Assembly (NCBI GenBank): GCA_024138025.1
Contig: JAMXBD010000820.1
Coordinates: 1-64,000 of the forward strand
DNA length: 64,000 nucleotides
Direction of reading: 5' to 3'
From: Combretum micranthum
Taxonomy: Eukaryota > Streptophyta > Magnoliopsida > Myrtales > Combretaceae
The number at the start of each line of letters is the position of its first letter. Position 1 is the stretch's first letter. The position numbers and the translations under genes are program-made. Of this stretch, positions 33,856 to 46,859 are shown in pieces. The notes below the pieces were generated by a model. It did no database searches and had not been told where the DNA came from. It saw only the letters and a list, made by a program, of their open reading frames with translations.

Positions 33856-36360
33856 AATGCGGCTTGTTCATTTTGTCATATTGAATGAAGAGGAAATAGA
33901 ATTTCAATTCAACAATGTGATAGGGTTGTAATAACTATTACAATATTCACTTGATGTGAAAATTAAAATAAGTAATTATTTGAATAAAAGATAAAATATT
34001 TATAATACCCCTTGTATTTATTATAAAAGAGAATAATTGTATTGGTGATATATTCAATATAAAGTTATATATGACAAAATTGGAACATAAATCATTGAAT
34101 GGTAATTCATGAGTGCAGGGATATGAATTGTTATTCATCATTTTCTGTAATATCAATTCATTATTAATTCCAATTCTCCTTATGTAAACACCGTAATAGC
34201 AGTTTTACATAGAACGATGAGAGATTGAATAACTATTTCAAGTCAAACGAATCAGCTAATAAAGTGTTAGTTTTTAATCATTACTTACTAAAATAGTTAT
34301 GACATTCACATAGTTAATACAAATGAGGCTGCCTCTTGAATTTTTTATATTTGAATCCTCTGATATGAAACATAGACAATTTTTTTTCCCAATAACGCAT
34401 TACTTCATAAAAAAGAAAAATCACATAAAACTAAATATATATATATATATATATATATAAACAATAATACTTGTCCTAGTTCTCTGCAATTATAACTGAT
34501 AATTTAAAAAACTTTTTGCAACCGTACCTCATTTCATTATTATTTTTTTCACTATTGAATCTTTTTCTTTTAGTCATAGTATTTGGAGTTAAGCTTGGTT
34601 CATCACTTTTTTGTTGCCATTATGAGATTTCCTATCATTTTATTTTATCTTTTTACACAAATGTAATATTTGCAGTTTTCCTTATAATTAATGGACAACG
34701 ACGTAACCCTTGAATACAAAATTTTTTTACTCCTATAATTCAAAGATGATAATTCTTTTTAAGTAATGCGACATCTCAAAAAGGAAAGGAAAAAAAAAAA
34801 AAAGGAAATCTGTCACGTAAAACTTTGATGTGTGTGTGTGTGTGGAAGAAGTAGTTTTTGTCCTATATTTATAAAAATTTATTAAAATATATAATTCAGG
34901 ATTTTTTTTTCCTATTTTACCTCTTTGTTATTTTTCATATATTTATCTTTTTGCCTCCTTACTTTTTGAGAAAAGCAAAATAACATCAGCGTATATACAA
35001 CAAGATTTTTTTCATTTCTCCAATTCTTTTTTACACTATATTACCAAAAATGATGACATTTGTAAAACATTAGATCCAGAATGATGCCACAATCAAATAA
35101 GATGTTGGATTCTCATAATTAGAAAAATTAGTAATATTTAAAGTATTGTAACATTTGATATATCCATCAACAGGCATATAAATTGCAATATATAGAATAT
35201 GTTTATGTAATTAAATAATAATTCCCTTACAATCTTTAAATATATGAATGTACTATTAAAATAATAATTATGAGAATCTTTTACATAAATATATAATTTT
35301 TATTATTATAAATATTTTTAATACGTAATTTGCTCATTGTGGGAGGATTTTGACTATTTATAATGGTGGCGAGGAGTTTTTTTAGTCTAGTAATATGAAT
35401 TTTGGTCTCCTAATGGTTCAAATTCCCTTTCCCACTAGTCGTAGAATGAAGTAGTTGGCCAAAACTAGTTATAATAATAAATATCAACCCAATGCTCATT
35501 AATGATTTGGGGTATTAAAAATGGTTATCATAATGAATTCTCTACTAGTAGGATGACAATTTGAGGAAGTTATGACGAATTTAGAAAAAAAAAAATAAAA
35601 GGGTTAAAGGAGGTTAAGGTATATGATCAGTGTGTGACTCACGAGTCACGCCATGCTTCTAGGTATGTCGAAGGTGGTAAGAAAAACTGAATCATGGTTG
35701 AGAAAGGAAACAAATTTGGGCCAATTGTAAGGTTAAAGGACAAGAATGCTGTGTACTTAAGAAGAAGATTATGACACTTAGCATAGCTCCATAAGGATTG
35801 TATTCTAGTTTATGTTGTTGTTTTGTTTTTTTTTTTTCCAGTGAATTTATTCTAGTTTATAATGACATAAAATGACTCATTGGTCATCTAACAGCAAAAA
35901 AAGCATCCATGATACAAACAAATCATATAAATTAATTAGTAGCATATAATATCATCTTTTAACATATAAATTAATTAGTAGCATATAAAATCATCAAAAT
36001 TTCAGCATGTAAATAGTTTTTCTAAAACCTACATATTGTTAACAATATTTTACTAAGCAACATTACTAGTCACCTGGTACTCATTTAAACATGTGTGGCA
36101 TTAATGTTGATGATATATATAATATATATATATATAGATAGATATTCTCTTGGCTTGGTTATCACACTAGAGATTATGACCTATAATATCAATTATTGCT
36201 TGTGTATTTTAACCAACTCTCATTTATAATTCGCAAGTTAGAAGATTGAGAAAAAAAGTGAATTCTTTACTACTTTGTTTTAAATGTTACGATCTCCTTT
36301 TTGCCTTTTCATCTAGCAATAACTTTCTAATACTAGATAAATTCAATTTAATTTACAATT
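33856..36360. other. AT-rich intergenic stretch with simple repeats
   Basis: No genes seen. It holds (TA)n at 34435-34459, (TG)n at 34829-34845 and (TA)n at 36115-36135. It also holds a tandem duplication of about 39 bp at 35924-36000 ('catataaattaattagtagc' twice). A weak tRNA-derived-SINE-like phrase (GGTTCAAATTCC) occurs at 35408-35420. Confidence 0.55.
35924..36000. repeat. Tandem duplication, two ~39-bp units
   Basis: The units start at 35924 and 35963 and share 'catataaattaattagtagc' plus the following 'atataa.atcatc'. Confidence 0.85.
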
Positions 36361-36429
36361 AATTAATGTTATAATGTAATAGGTAAATGTCATTATATGG
36401 TGGAGTTACTGTAACTGGTTGATCACGTG

Positions 36430-37187
36430 TGATAGATGTGACGCTTAACCTAAGAGAAGTTCTAAACTAATGATACATGTAGGATGTCGCAGAGATACGC
36501 ACGAGAGGAGGAACAATCAAACTCAGTTTCTTAAGTACACGAGTGTGATAGAAGATCAAAGTAAGTACACTCGATTGTTTTCGACTCGTTCTTGGTAGAA
36601 TAGGTGCATTGATCTTTCTTGGAGATGTTTCAGCAGAATATCTATATTGCTCTCAATCTTAACAATATGCAAAATGAACCCCAAATGAGGAGAGGAACCT
36701 CTTATTTATAGATGGTGAAGATTGATACCGACCATTGGATGGTACTCGAATGAACATCAACATCAAGTATTATTGGTGACCATTATATCATTTTATAATG
36801 ATTCGACAGATGATGTTAAAGCCTTCTTTTCTTATAGTAGTGGACTGGACTGGAAAAGGGCTTAATGGCTTTTATTATATAAAAGAAGCCTATTCTAAAT
36901 ATGAAAAGTATGAAGGCCTATTTTTGTCCACATAAGCCCTATTTTATTTAAACAAAGCACAAAATAACCCAGGAAGATATTTTTATATTCTACTTTTTGA
37001 GCACAAGAAAACCGAATCAAGTTGAGAGCGAAATGATCTGACTCGACGATCCCTGTTCCTAGCCTATCAAGCCAAATCACCCTACGACATCCCTTATTAG
37101 ACTCGATCTTGCAGGCTTTACACTAGCTCGAAAGACCAGCTCATGGTATTAAATTGGGCTAAAAGCCCAATTATCAAAATGACCCTC
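36430..37187 (-). mobile_element. Possible LTR remnant
   Basis: On the minus strand it starts TGTAGAGGGTC at 37187. A perfect hairpin with 9-bp arms AATTGGGCT/AGCCCAATT (37152-37172) follows, and a TATAAATA box lies at 36703-36710. Composition is richer in GC than the flanks. No partner or target duplication identified. Confidence 0.4.
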
Positions 37188-37199
37188 TACAATCATATT

Positions 37200-40100
37200 T
37201 GGTATCTTATTTGTGCAATTAACTATCTAAAATTTAAAAATATCAATGTATTACCTATAAATTCTTCAAGGTTATTTGCATTACTAAAATAAGGTAGTTA
37301 ATTGCAAAAATGACAATGTTCAAGTAGCTAATTATAAAACTTGATAAAATTCAACTAGTTAATTACAAAAAATTTAGGTGTCAAGTTAGTACTTTTAAAC
37401 TTTTAAGTAGTTAATTGTAAAAATAAATAAAAATTAGATATCAAATGTGACAATTGCCCTAATGTAATTCATAAATTTGAAAAGTTATAGTATTAGAATA
37501 TGTATTAATTTTATAAGGGTAGATGTCATGAATAGTATATGAATTTTAACATAATATGCAATTAGATATTTAAAATTTAAAATTGATCAATACAGTACCT
37601 AAACTTTAAAATTGATCAATTTAATATATGATATTATTTTTCATGTACGCTAACACATTCCCCCTAATAGTAATTAATAATATTAACATTTTTTTATAAA
37701 ACTCTAGTCACCTAATTGTCAAAAAGAATAACACAAGTCATGTATTTGCAAATTGGTCAACACGAGTCATGTTTTTGTAATTAATCCTAATATAATTCCA
37801 TTTTGTAATAGATTGGTTTTCAATATATATAAAAAAGTAAGGAAAAATAAAAATAATTCCTGAACTTTAATCGTCATAAACTCATAATATGTTTTAGCAC
37901 CCTTCTTAAACTCTAGGAAAGTAGCAAATGATCAAAGAAATTTCAAATAGGGCTTTTCTAAAGTTTAATCTGCGCCTATTTGGATTGTCTGACTTTTTTC
38001 CGTATTAGATCGGTATCGAATCGGTATATGTAATTTATTGGTATTATTGGTTTAGTATCAGTTCGATTTAGTCAGTTTATGAGTAAAACTGTTAAGATAT
38101 CAGTTTTTCATTGATATTATATCAGTTCGGTTTAAAAATGATGTCAGAATTTGAACTAATTAAATTATATTTTAATATTTTGTTCCATTGTTTACATGTT
38201 CTTTTTTTTTTTTCTTTTTAAGGAATAAGTAGAGGTATTTAAGTATTACTAATTTAAAAGATTTTAGAAGATTTTAGAGTATATTTCATTTTTAAAAAGT
38301 ACGTGAAAATTAAAATTTAACGATTAGTTTGTAAATTTCGGAAAAGAAACACATCATATAGATTAATCCACCTAGCTTCTGTTCCATTCATGGACGAGTC
38401 CAGCGTAACAAAACAATAAAAGTTGGAAGGTGGGAACAGATGCAAAGCAAGTGGGCACGGAATGGGACTCCCAAGATAGGAGGAGGACAAATATGACCCC
38501 ACTTTCCCAAAAGTGGGGAAAACTTGTTAGATTTCCCAACAAGTGGGCTTTCCATCCACCTAAACTAAGCACAGATTATCATCAACGCTAATCAACTCTC
38601 TCTCTCTCTCTCTCTTCCGAATGGGTTTTTTAATCTTCACATCTTACCTATCTTTTTATTATTTAATTATGTAACTTCTTATTTAAATCTTCAGCATTTA
38701 ATGAAACCTACAAAGTTAAATATTTTTAAATATCATTAATTTTTCTATTAGTATTTGACACATAATGATTTAAAACTTGTTTGCCTCACTTTTTAAGGTT
38801 ATTTCTAGTATCTGAGCAAGTTCACAAATTGAAAAAAAAAAATCCAGGTAACTAATTATAAATTTGGCAAAGTTCAAGTTAGTAAATTGAAAAACTGATG
38901 AAATTTATGTATTAAATTGTTATATTTATAATTTATTTGACATGATAGAATGATTTAGGAAGCAAAGATTGTGAAACAAAATTAAATGGAAAAGAGGAAT
39001 TATTGGAGAAATGGAATCATTTTATGTGTTTGGAAAATAAAAAAGGAGAAAATTGATGGAATATTAATTATTATGAAAGATAAAATGATAAATTACTTTA
39101 TGCCCTTAAAAGATAATAAGTAATTTAGAAAAAGGGCATAATAGTAGTTTTTGAAAAATTCCTCTCTTTCCCTCCTAATTTTCTTCATTTTGAAGGGGGA
39201 AATATGGTGGGATTAATACAAAATATTGTATCTATTTTCCTTTCTCTTGACTTTCCCTTTTAAAACAAACCGAGGGATCAAATTTACTCTTCCTCATTTC
39301 TTTCCCCTCTCAATCATTCCCCTATACCAAACCAAGTGTTGAACTTCGAGTGGTTAAATGAAAAATGGTTAATGTCACAATTAATACCTGAATTGGAAAA
39401 ATATGCAATTAAGTATATGAATTTTGAAAATGGTTAATTTAGTACCTAAACTTTAAAATTGATCAATTTAGTGTCTAGAAACACTTTTCATGTATGCCAA
39501 TAATACCTCAATCAAGTTTTTTTATGTATTAAATTGATCAATTTAAAAACTTTTCATATATTAAATTGATTAACTTCAAAGTTAGGTACCTAACCGCATA
39601 TTTTGTCGAAGTTCATGTACCATTGATGACATTTTCTTGTTGAAAAAATAAGTAAATTTCAAATACGATGTATAATATCAATTAATAAATAATAATTAAC
39701 TAAATAGTAGAAAAAGTAAAAATGAAAAAAAAAGAATAAAAATGCAAGAAAATTTTTAGATAAAAACAGCCATTCCTGATTGCTGTAGTCACAAATTCAA
39801 GATGGTTATGTTCTTTAGATGTAAATGGGTCATTTTGATCAACCCTTAAAGTGGGTGGTTGCCTTTAAATATATGTATATAAAAGAAAACAAGTAAAAAT
39901 TCCATTTTAAAAAAATTGATTTTTTTTTTCATTTACCATGATGGGTAGTCTCACCACTAAAGATAGGCAAAAAACCCATTGCAACCTATTAGATTTTGGT
40001 GGACGTGTCGGTCACTCTTACTCTTCGAATGATTGAATGTAATTTTTAATCTTATTTCATAAATCCTTCACTTGTCAAGCTTTTTTTTTCCCATTTATAA

Positions 40101-40200
40101 TAAACAACTAAAGAAATGCAGCTGTTTGGTTAGAGAGATTATACAATATGAAATCACATAATTTTAAATTGCATCAATTATGTAAAAAAGATTATTTTTT
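37200..40200. other. Intergenic stretch with dispersed repeats
   Basis: No genes. 37530-37660 and 39380-39500 are copies of one dispersed repeat ('gcaatta', 'gtacctaaactttaaaattg', 'ttttcatgta.gc'). 37683-37790 resembles the right arm of the foldback element at 49184-49599. (CT)n lies at 38596-38616. 39010-39345 resembles a common plant MITE-like repeat ending 'cccctataccaaacc'. 37985-38150 has 'tcggtat… agttcggttt' phrases like a hAT-derived repeat. Confidence 0.5.
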
Positions 40201-40589
40201 TTCTCATGAATAAAGACATTATTACTCAAAATTAAAAGCAACCTACAAAGAGTGCTCCAACAAAATCAAAGCCCCAAAATTAGCTACTAGATAAAAAACA
40301 AAGAATGTAGGTCAATACAAAGGAGGATCACTCCCCTCAATAATAAGAGCAAAGTTCTTCGGCAAAAGAAAAGAAGATTGAGTCTTAAGACTATGCCTTT
40401 GGTGAAAGTTTGGTCAAAACAAACAAACAAAAATTTTAACAATTAGCACCATAAATTATTTTATGGCTTCAACAAAAACTACTTCTTCATTGGCATCTCT
40501 ATTTGTCTAGGTTGGAACCCTCTGCCTGCCTTTCTATTTCTTCAACATCAAAGCCTTACAATGAGAAATAGCAGAAGGAGCAAGAGAAA

Positions 40590-40730
40590 GATCTTTATTC
40601 CATTGGTGATCCATTCAATGGTATCCTTGGAATCTAATTCTGTAATAGCATATTCCACACCTGTATTATGTAACATCTTTAGAGAGTGACACATGGCTTG
40701 AATTTTGGCTTCTAACGGAGAACTGATGAG
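40590..40730 (-). pseudogene. RNase H-like domain fragment
   Basis: The minus strand reads SPLEAKIQAMCHSLKML … EYAITELDSKDTIEWITNG. The spacing of the Glu-Ala and Glu-x-Asp-Ser motifs is that of the plant RNase H-like 'reverse-transcriptase-like' domain found in non-LTR retrotransposons and in some stand-alone plant genes. About 45 residues are readable, without start or active-site completion. It is probably a truncated LINE-type remnant; minus-strand sequence down to about 40210 may belong to its tail. Confidence 0.5.
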
Positions 40731-41440
40731 GTGAAGGCAGTGGTGAATAAGTACTTAACAATATGGGAAAGCGGTGAGTTAGATTACAGTTTCATGATTT
40801 CAATTCACTATCTTGAAGGAAATGAGCTAATAGGTTTTAGATTTTTTATAACTTCTTATAGACACTTCTATTTTGTATGTCATCTGTGGTGTTGTAATTG
40901 TCCTTTCATTTACTTTGTGTCTTCAAGTTTTAGGGCATGCCTATTTTTTTACACTTTTTATATTCTATTTTTGGCAGCTTTCTAGCTTGCTTATATGTGT
41001 ATGCCTATGGCAAATGAATAGGGAATTTTTTATCAGTAATACGATTTTGAGTCACTTAATGCTCACTTTCTTCCTAAATTTTGAACTTATATATAATATT
41101 TGGACTTTCTATGCCATTTACCTGTGTATTCATGAAACCAACATGTAACAGAAGATCGCACTCCAATATTCATGTGTAAATTAACGATTTGAGATATTTC
41201 TTAAATCTTTTGTGGCGTTGGGAACAAGCATTGATAATGCAGATAAAGCCCCCTATACAAAGACCATGTCGATCTTTAATTAACGCACTAATGCGATCAA
41301 TGATAATGTAGTTAATATGTTTGATGATGTAGTCAATATTTTCAGCGATGCAGTCAAATTCACTATTTAATAGCTTGTTATTGTTTTCTTTTAATAGTTT
41401 TCTTTTTTTAGTCAATATTCAAAAGAATATGTCTTAATAG

Positions 41441-42533
41441 TGATGAACCAAGTTTGGTTACAATCTTATTTTGATAAGAAAATGTATTGCACAAATGCTC
41501 CACAACTTAATTAAGCTACATTTAATAAGCAAAACATGTTTTTGATATGTTTAAGCTTTATATGCATATATCTGTTTGTGTTTATATGTGTGTTGTTCTC
41601 TGCAGATTGTGCAAAACAAATTTAACGAGCACAATAGTGGTTAGGGGTCATGTCAAAGGTTCAACAAATCTACTGGTTAAGGCACAACAAATTCAAGACT
41701 AAGACTCGATAAGTTCAAAATTGCACAGCTTGGTAGAAGGTCAAATGTGAGCCACAATAAGTTCAAGATGCAACAAGTTGAATTCAAGACTCGATGGCAT
41801 GCATATAAGCACAAACTTGGTCATGGAGTAAATTAAGGCGCGACGAGTTTTGATGAGTGACAGCTTAAAAATAGCCATTGCAAACTTTTAAATTCGATCG
41901 TTGGAGGTTCTTTTGAGGGTAAATAGCTGTATTTTTAAAGCTGCATTATATAGATAGTTTTGGTGTGTTTTTTAGGAGAATAAAAGAAGACAGAAGATAG
42001 TAGAGCTTAACTTACATATCTTCTGTAAAAATACTCTTTGTTTTATGTTTGTTTCTTTTAAGTGAATAGGGTCATTCATGAGATTAGTAAGCTAATATCG
42101 TAAAACACTATTTATGTATTTATTTGTGAGTGTTCTAGTGAAGTCCACATGTATTGAGGCACATGCGTGAAATTCTACGTATTGGGTACGCATTGAGTAA
42201 AGTCTTCGATGTGAGGCATTGTAGTGAAGTTCTCGATGTGAGACAATTGTTTTGACTGAATGAATTTTGCGAAGTCCTCCTTAAGTGAAGCAAATTGTGG
42301 ATCGTGGAGAGTAGGTGATACGCTATACTCCATGTTAAATTTGGTGTAATCTTCTCGTTCCCTTTATTTCTTTATTATTATTGTTGTAATTGTACATAAA
42401 ACGATAAAATAGATAATTGTAGGTTAAGTGAGCTTAAAATTGGTTTAAAAACCCACATCGTAGCTTCTGCTTCTGCAATATGTATGTGTAAACAAGTGTA
42501 GCAACGCTTTAAAATTTAATACTTTTTTTAACA
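41441..42533 (+). repeat. 5' LTR of the non-autonomous element
   Basis: It begins TGATGAACCAAG and ends …TTTTAACA. It carries TATATAG near 41945, several '(a)acaagttcaag'-like phrases and a CCTC/GAGG hairpin array before the end. PBS follows after 2 bases. Confidence 0.9.
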
Positions 42534-42535
42534 AT

Positions 42536-42547
42536 TGGTATCAGAGC
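42536..42547 (+). promoter_or_regulatory. Primer-binding site of the non-autonomous element
   Basis: TGGTATCAGAGC, identical to the site at 10651. Confidence 0.95.
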
Positions 42548-42882
42548 AGGTCTCTAAAGTTAAGCTTAACCACATCTTAGAGAAAAATTTCTATGGTTTT
42601 TTAAAGCACTAGGCTTACGTGTTTTTGTATGCTAAAAAATGACTTGTTTATTAAGTATAATATAAGTCTTTTAGTTAAGCATCATATCTTTATAAATAAG
42701 CTTTTACCCATAATGCTTAACTGAGGGAGTTAAGTTGCATTTAATAAGTTTTTTTTTTATATATAGCTTGGGAACCTTTAATTGAGTATTACATCTTTTA
42801 CAAGTGAATTTTTACCCGAATGCTTAATTGAAAGAGAGTGATAAGTTGAGGGGAAGCAATGTTGTGTAATAATTGTTCTTAT

Positions 42883-42896
42883 AAAAAAGAGAGAGA
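42883..42896 (+). promoter_or_regulatory. Polypurine tract of the non-autonomous element
   Basis: AAAAAAGAGAGAGA, one base before the 3' LTR start. Confidence 0.85.
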
Positions 42897-42897
42897 T

Positions 42898-44003
42898 TGA
42901 TGAATCAAGGTTAGTTATAATCTTGTTTTGATGAGAAAATATATTGCATAAATACTCCACAACTTAGTTAAGCTATATTTAAGGAGAAAAACTTGTTTTG
43001 ATATGTTTAAACTTTATGTGCATATATGTGTTTATGTTTGTATGTGTATTGTTCTCTACAAATTGTGCATGAATAAATTTATACGAGCACAGTAGCGGTC
43101 GCGGATCATGTCGAGAGCTTGACAGGTTTACTGGTTAAGTTATGATAAGTTCAAGACTTAGACTCAACAAGTTCAAAATTGCACAGCTTTGGTTGAGGGT
43201 CAAATGTGAGGCACAACAAGTTTAAGGCTCGACAAGTTGAATTCAAGACTCGATATAGTGCATATGGGCATAGACTTGGTCATGGGGCAAATTGAGGCAT
43301 GACGAGTTTAGGAAAAACAAGTCTTGAGGAGCGACATCTTAAAAATAACCAATACAAACTTTTAAATTCAATCATTAGAGGTTCTTTTGAGGGTGAACAA
43401 CTATGCTTTTAAAGCTGCAATATATAGAATGTTTTGGTGTGTTTTTTAGGAGAGATAAAAGGAGAGAAAAGAGATTAGAGCTCAACTTATATATATTATG
43501 TAAAAATACTCTCTATTTTGTGCTTGTTTCTATTAAGTGAATAGTGTCATTCGTGATATAAGTGAACTAATATTGTAATGCATTATTCACTCGTTTATTT
43601 GTGAGTGTTCAAATGAAGTCCTCATGTGTTGAGGCACCTATGTGAAATTCAACGTGTTTGGTAGGCATTGAGTGAAGTCCTCATTATGAGGTATTATGTG
43701 AAGTCCTCTGTGTTGAGACAATATGAAGTCCTTTGTTGCTGAGGCATTATTGTAAAGTCCTTCTTAAGTAAGGCAAATTCTGGACCGTAGAGACTAGGAG
43801 TTGAGCCGAACTCCATGTTAAGTCTGGTGTAATATTCTCCCTCCATTGTCTCTTTATTATTATTATTGTAATTATGCGTAAAACGATAAAAGTAATAATA
43901 GTTGGTTGAGTGAGATTAAAATTAGTTTAAAAACCCATCTCGTAACTTTTGCTTTTGCAATATGTACATGTAATCAAGTCAAGTGATGCATGGTTTTTCA
44001 ATA
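42898..44003 (+). repeat. 3' LTR of the non-autonomous element
   Basis: It begins TGATGAATCAAGG. It ends …TTTCAATA, where the 5' LTR ends TTTTAACA, so the terminal CA has become TA. The AATAG duplication follows. Confidence 0.85.
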
Positions 44004-44008
44004 AATAG

Positions 44009-46700
44009 GAAGTTTTTCTTTTTGTCTCTTTCCTTTTTCAATATCATTTAATGTTTTTATTAATTGGATTTTTTTAATCTTTTTTCTTTTTAGCAAAGTT
44101 TAGGCTTTCGATATAAATTGTATACCTTATGGCAAAGAAAAAATTATTTATTCACTTGTCATTTGAAATAGAAAATTTGAGCGTCTTTACTCTTTCTTTC
44201 CAAATTTCAAATTCTTTATAGAACTTACTGATTTTTTTATGCCAATTATCTAATTCTTAGAAGCAATAGACAGTTGACGATCACTTTTTGACAATCGTGA
44301 GCAATTCAACGGTAGGTGATATTAAACCCCATTTATTTTACTGCATCACATACCAATAGCAGATAAAGTTTCATTACTATTATAAGCAACATATTGACAA
44401 TTATACTGAATCATCCTTCTCAGGTGCGTGCCATGTATTTAGAAGATTAGGGTATGAATTCCTTTTCTCCCTTCTTCAGGTGCTTCAAAATTCATTAGCA
44501 TCTGCAAAAGCTTTCGCGATCGAGTTGTCACATTTTTCTTTCTTTCCAAACAATATGCAATTCCTTTCTTTCCATAATGACCACAACGAAAGGAAAAAGG
44601 CACTAGTTAAGACATTGCTATTTTAGCCAGGTTTGCCTATAGAATTTAAGGTTCTTCTTGTGCCATTCATGGATAATGTTAGATGATGTGTAGCATGAAT
44701 GGTATATATTAAAAAAAAAAAAAAAAAAGATGGCCACTGTATTTTAGCTAAATTCATGATCTCTAGCCAACGTTCTTATTATTATTTTATATTTATATTT
44801 ATTTTTTGTTACAGAACATTTACAATATTTTCACCAATATATTCTTTTTTTATTACATTTTCTCTTTGCACCTAAGGTGTTGCAAAATAAGTTGGAATAA
44901 AGGAAATACACCACAGCTATATGAGCAAGTAGAAACTGACGAAAATTAGGATTGAAAAAAGTAATAGAATAAAATATATAATTTATTGCATTATTTCTTT
45001 ATCAAAGTTTTGGAACATTATCATGATTTCTATCTATACAATAATCTTTTGATCACCTTTTCCTTTTTCTTTCTATCTTTCTTTTTTTTTTTAATTTTTT
45101 TTTTCAATTAAGCCGACAACCCTTATATAGTCTTGAAAACAAAACACTTCACAACCAATTAGAGATATATAATGGAATTAAGAATTAATAACATTCTTGA
45201 GCAATTAAACTGCAGTTATGTTGATGAAGCGATCCTCACAAAAAATGAAAGAGATGTAATGTTTCATTTTTGAATTTGAGATCTCTCTCCATTTTAATAC
45301 TTTTCATGAGTTAGTGAAATTCACACTACTTTTTTCTTTATAATAGTTGATAATTTAAAGATAAGTTGAAAAGAAAAAAGATTCAAAAAACATGCGTGCA
45401 TAGAAAGAACATGGCTGAAAAAACAAGTGGAACAAAGTAATAGAATAAGTATTACTTAAAATGTAAAAAGAGTAAATTATCAGTATCAACGTCTAATAGT
45501 GAGTTCATTTGAGATATAAATATTTTGAGAACAAAATAAATAGCATTTGTGAATAAATCTATTTAAGACATTATTGTTTCAAGTAGTTAAAAAGAAAAAT
45601 CAATATTTTAGAAAATGAATATATTAGTAACTATTTACCAAAACTTTTGGCCAAAAAAAAAATTACCAAAACCAAAAAAACTTAATTAAAAACTAATATA
45701 AACTTTGATACCTTAATTGATTCACTCTGTCAAATGTTGATTTTTTTAAATCACTTGAAACATTGATAACTTAAATAAACTTATATCCAAATATTAATGC
45801 CTTATAGTATAATTTACCCAATATGAGAACGATTTGATAATGTTATCACATATTCATATTAAAGTATGCAAGACAGGACTTTCAATAATAATGCTATTTG
45901 GTGCTTTTTGACCGAAAAAAGAACATTGGGCTCAATCACAAAAATAGCTATGGTGATCATAAATGAAACGTGAATCGACGACCTATAACCTAAAAGTATC
46001 CATACAAAAGAGCTCAAATGATTAAAAATTTATTGGAATGTAATTTCCTTTAATCTTTATCAGCTCTGTTGTTATCCCTTTACACTGCCAAAATAATAAT
46101 AAAATCTCAGACAATCTTAAAAAATATTATTTTCATAACATAACTAGAAAAAAAAAAAAAAAACACAGTAGGCTAGTGATATAAACTAAAACTAAAACTC
46201 ATGCTTGTAAGCACAAATAAATGACACACCAAACACAATTTAGTAATTCTAATACAACATTCAATATCAATGATTATAATCGTTTTCGTTATAATTTAAT
46301 AGTATTCACAAACACATGCACATGGAATTGACCCCTTTAAGTCATTTTTGAATGTGCAGGTTTCTATATACTTCTTAGAGGCCATAAGTCCCTTTGAAGC
46401 GTGGATCAAATTACTGTAGCATTTTTTATAGTATTGATCTATTAGATCTCTATAATTAATTTCAAAATGTAAAATTGTTGGATCCTTGGAAGCTACTTTT
46501 AATAGTGTGGGTTCATGTAATCCCTAATGTTGCTATTGAATGTATTGGACCGTGTAATGTAATCATTATAGTCATAGGCAATTTTTAAATGTGGAGTAGG
46601 TCTTTGAAGTCATTTTGAAAGCGTAGGTCTATGGCAATTCCAGCTAAGTCTCTACAAAAACATTAATAATGAGCACATCAACAATCAATAAATTCACTAG
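44009..46700. other. Intergenic stretch without genes
   Basis: AT-rich DNA with poly-A and poly-T runs (44709-44728, 45084-45110, 46150-46165). No coding or bounded repeat was recognised. Confidence 0.55.
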
Positions 46701-46706
46701 CTAATT

Positions 46707-46845
46707 CTAACCAATTTGGTTATTCACTAAACTTGATACACATGTGCGACACTCAATAGTAGTTAATAGACTGTGTTCCAAATAAATTTTTAATTCATAT
46801 AACATTACATAAATTACAAGTTTAGTGAATAACCAAATTGGTTAG
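46707..46845. repeat. Perfect 29-bp inverted repeat with 81-bp loop
   Basis: Arms 46707-46735 and 46817-46845 are exact reverse complements (start CTAACCAATTTGG, end CCAAATTGGTTAG). A phrase 'agtagttaatag.. gtgttcca' occurs in direct repeat inside and just after it. No coding sequence. Confidence 0.92.
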
Positions 46846-46859
46846 TATAAGTAGTTAAT

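Larger units (their letters stand above)
41441..44003 (+). mobile_element. Non-autonomous LTR retrotransposon, complete structure
   Basis: Two direct LTRs (41441-42533 and 42898-44003) enclose only 364 bases. A tRNA-Met-type PBS follows the first LTR, a polypurine tract precedes the second, and AATAG target duplications lie at 41436-41440 and 44004-44008. No coding capacity was found inside, so mobilisation would need proteins from an autonomous relative. The LTRs share ordered blocks with the copia LTR at 9764-10648, which points to a Ty1/copia partner family. The two LTRs have diverged clearly from each other, so the insertion is old. Confidence 0.9.

Noticed and set aside
40731..41148. Two overlapping plus-strand frames of 84 and 91 codons
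   Set aside because: Hydrophobic, AT-driven composition with no family signal; the minus-strand RNase H-like fragment explains the adjacent sequence better.
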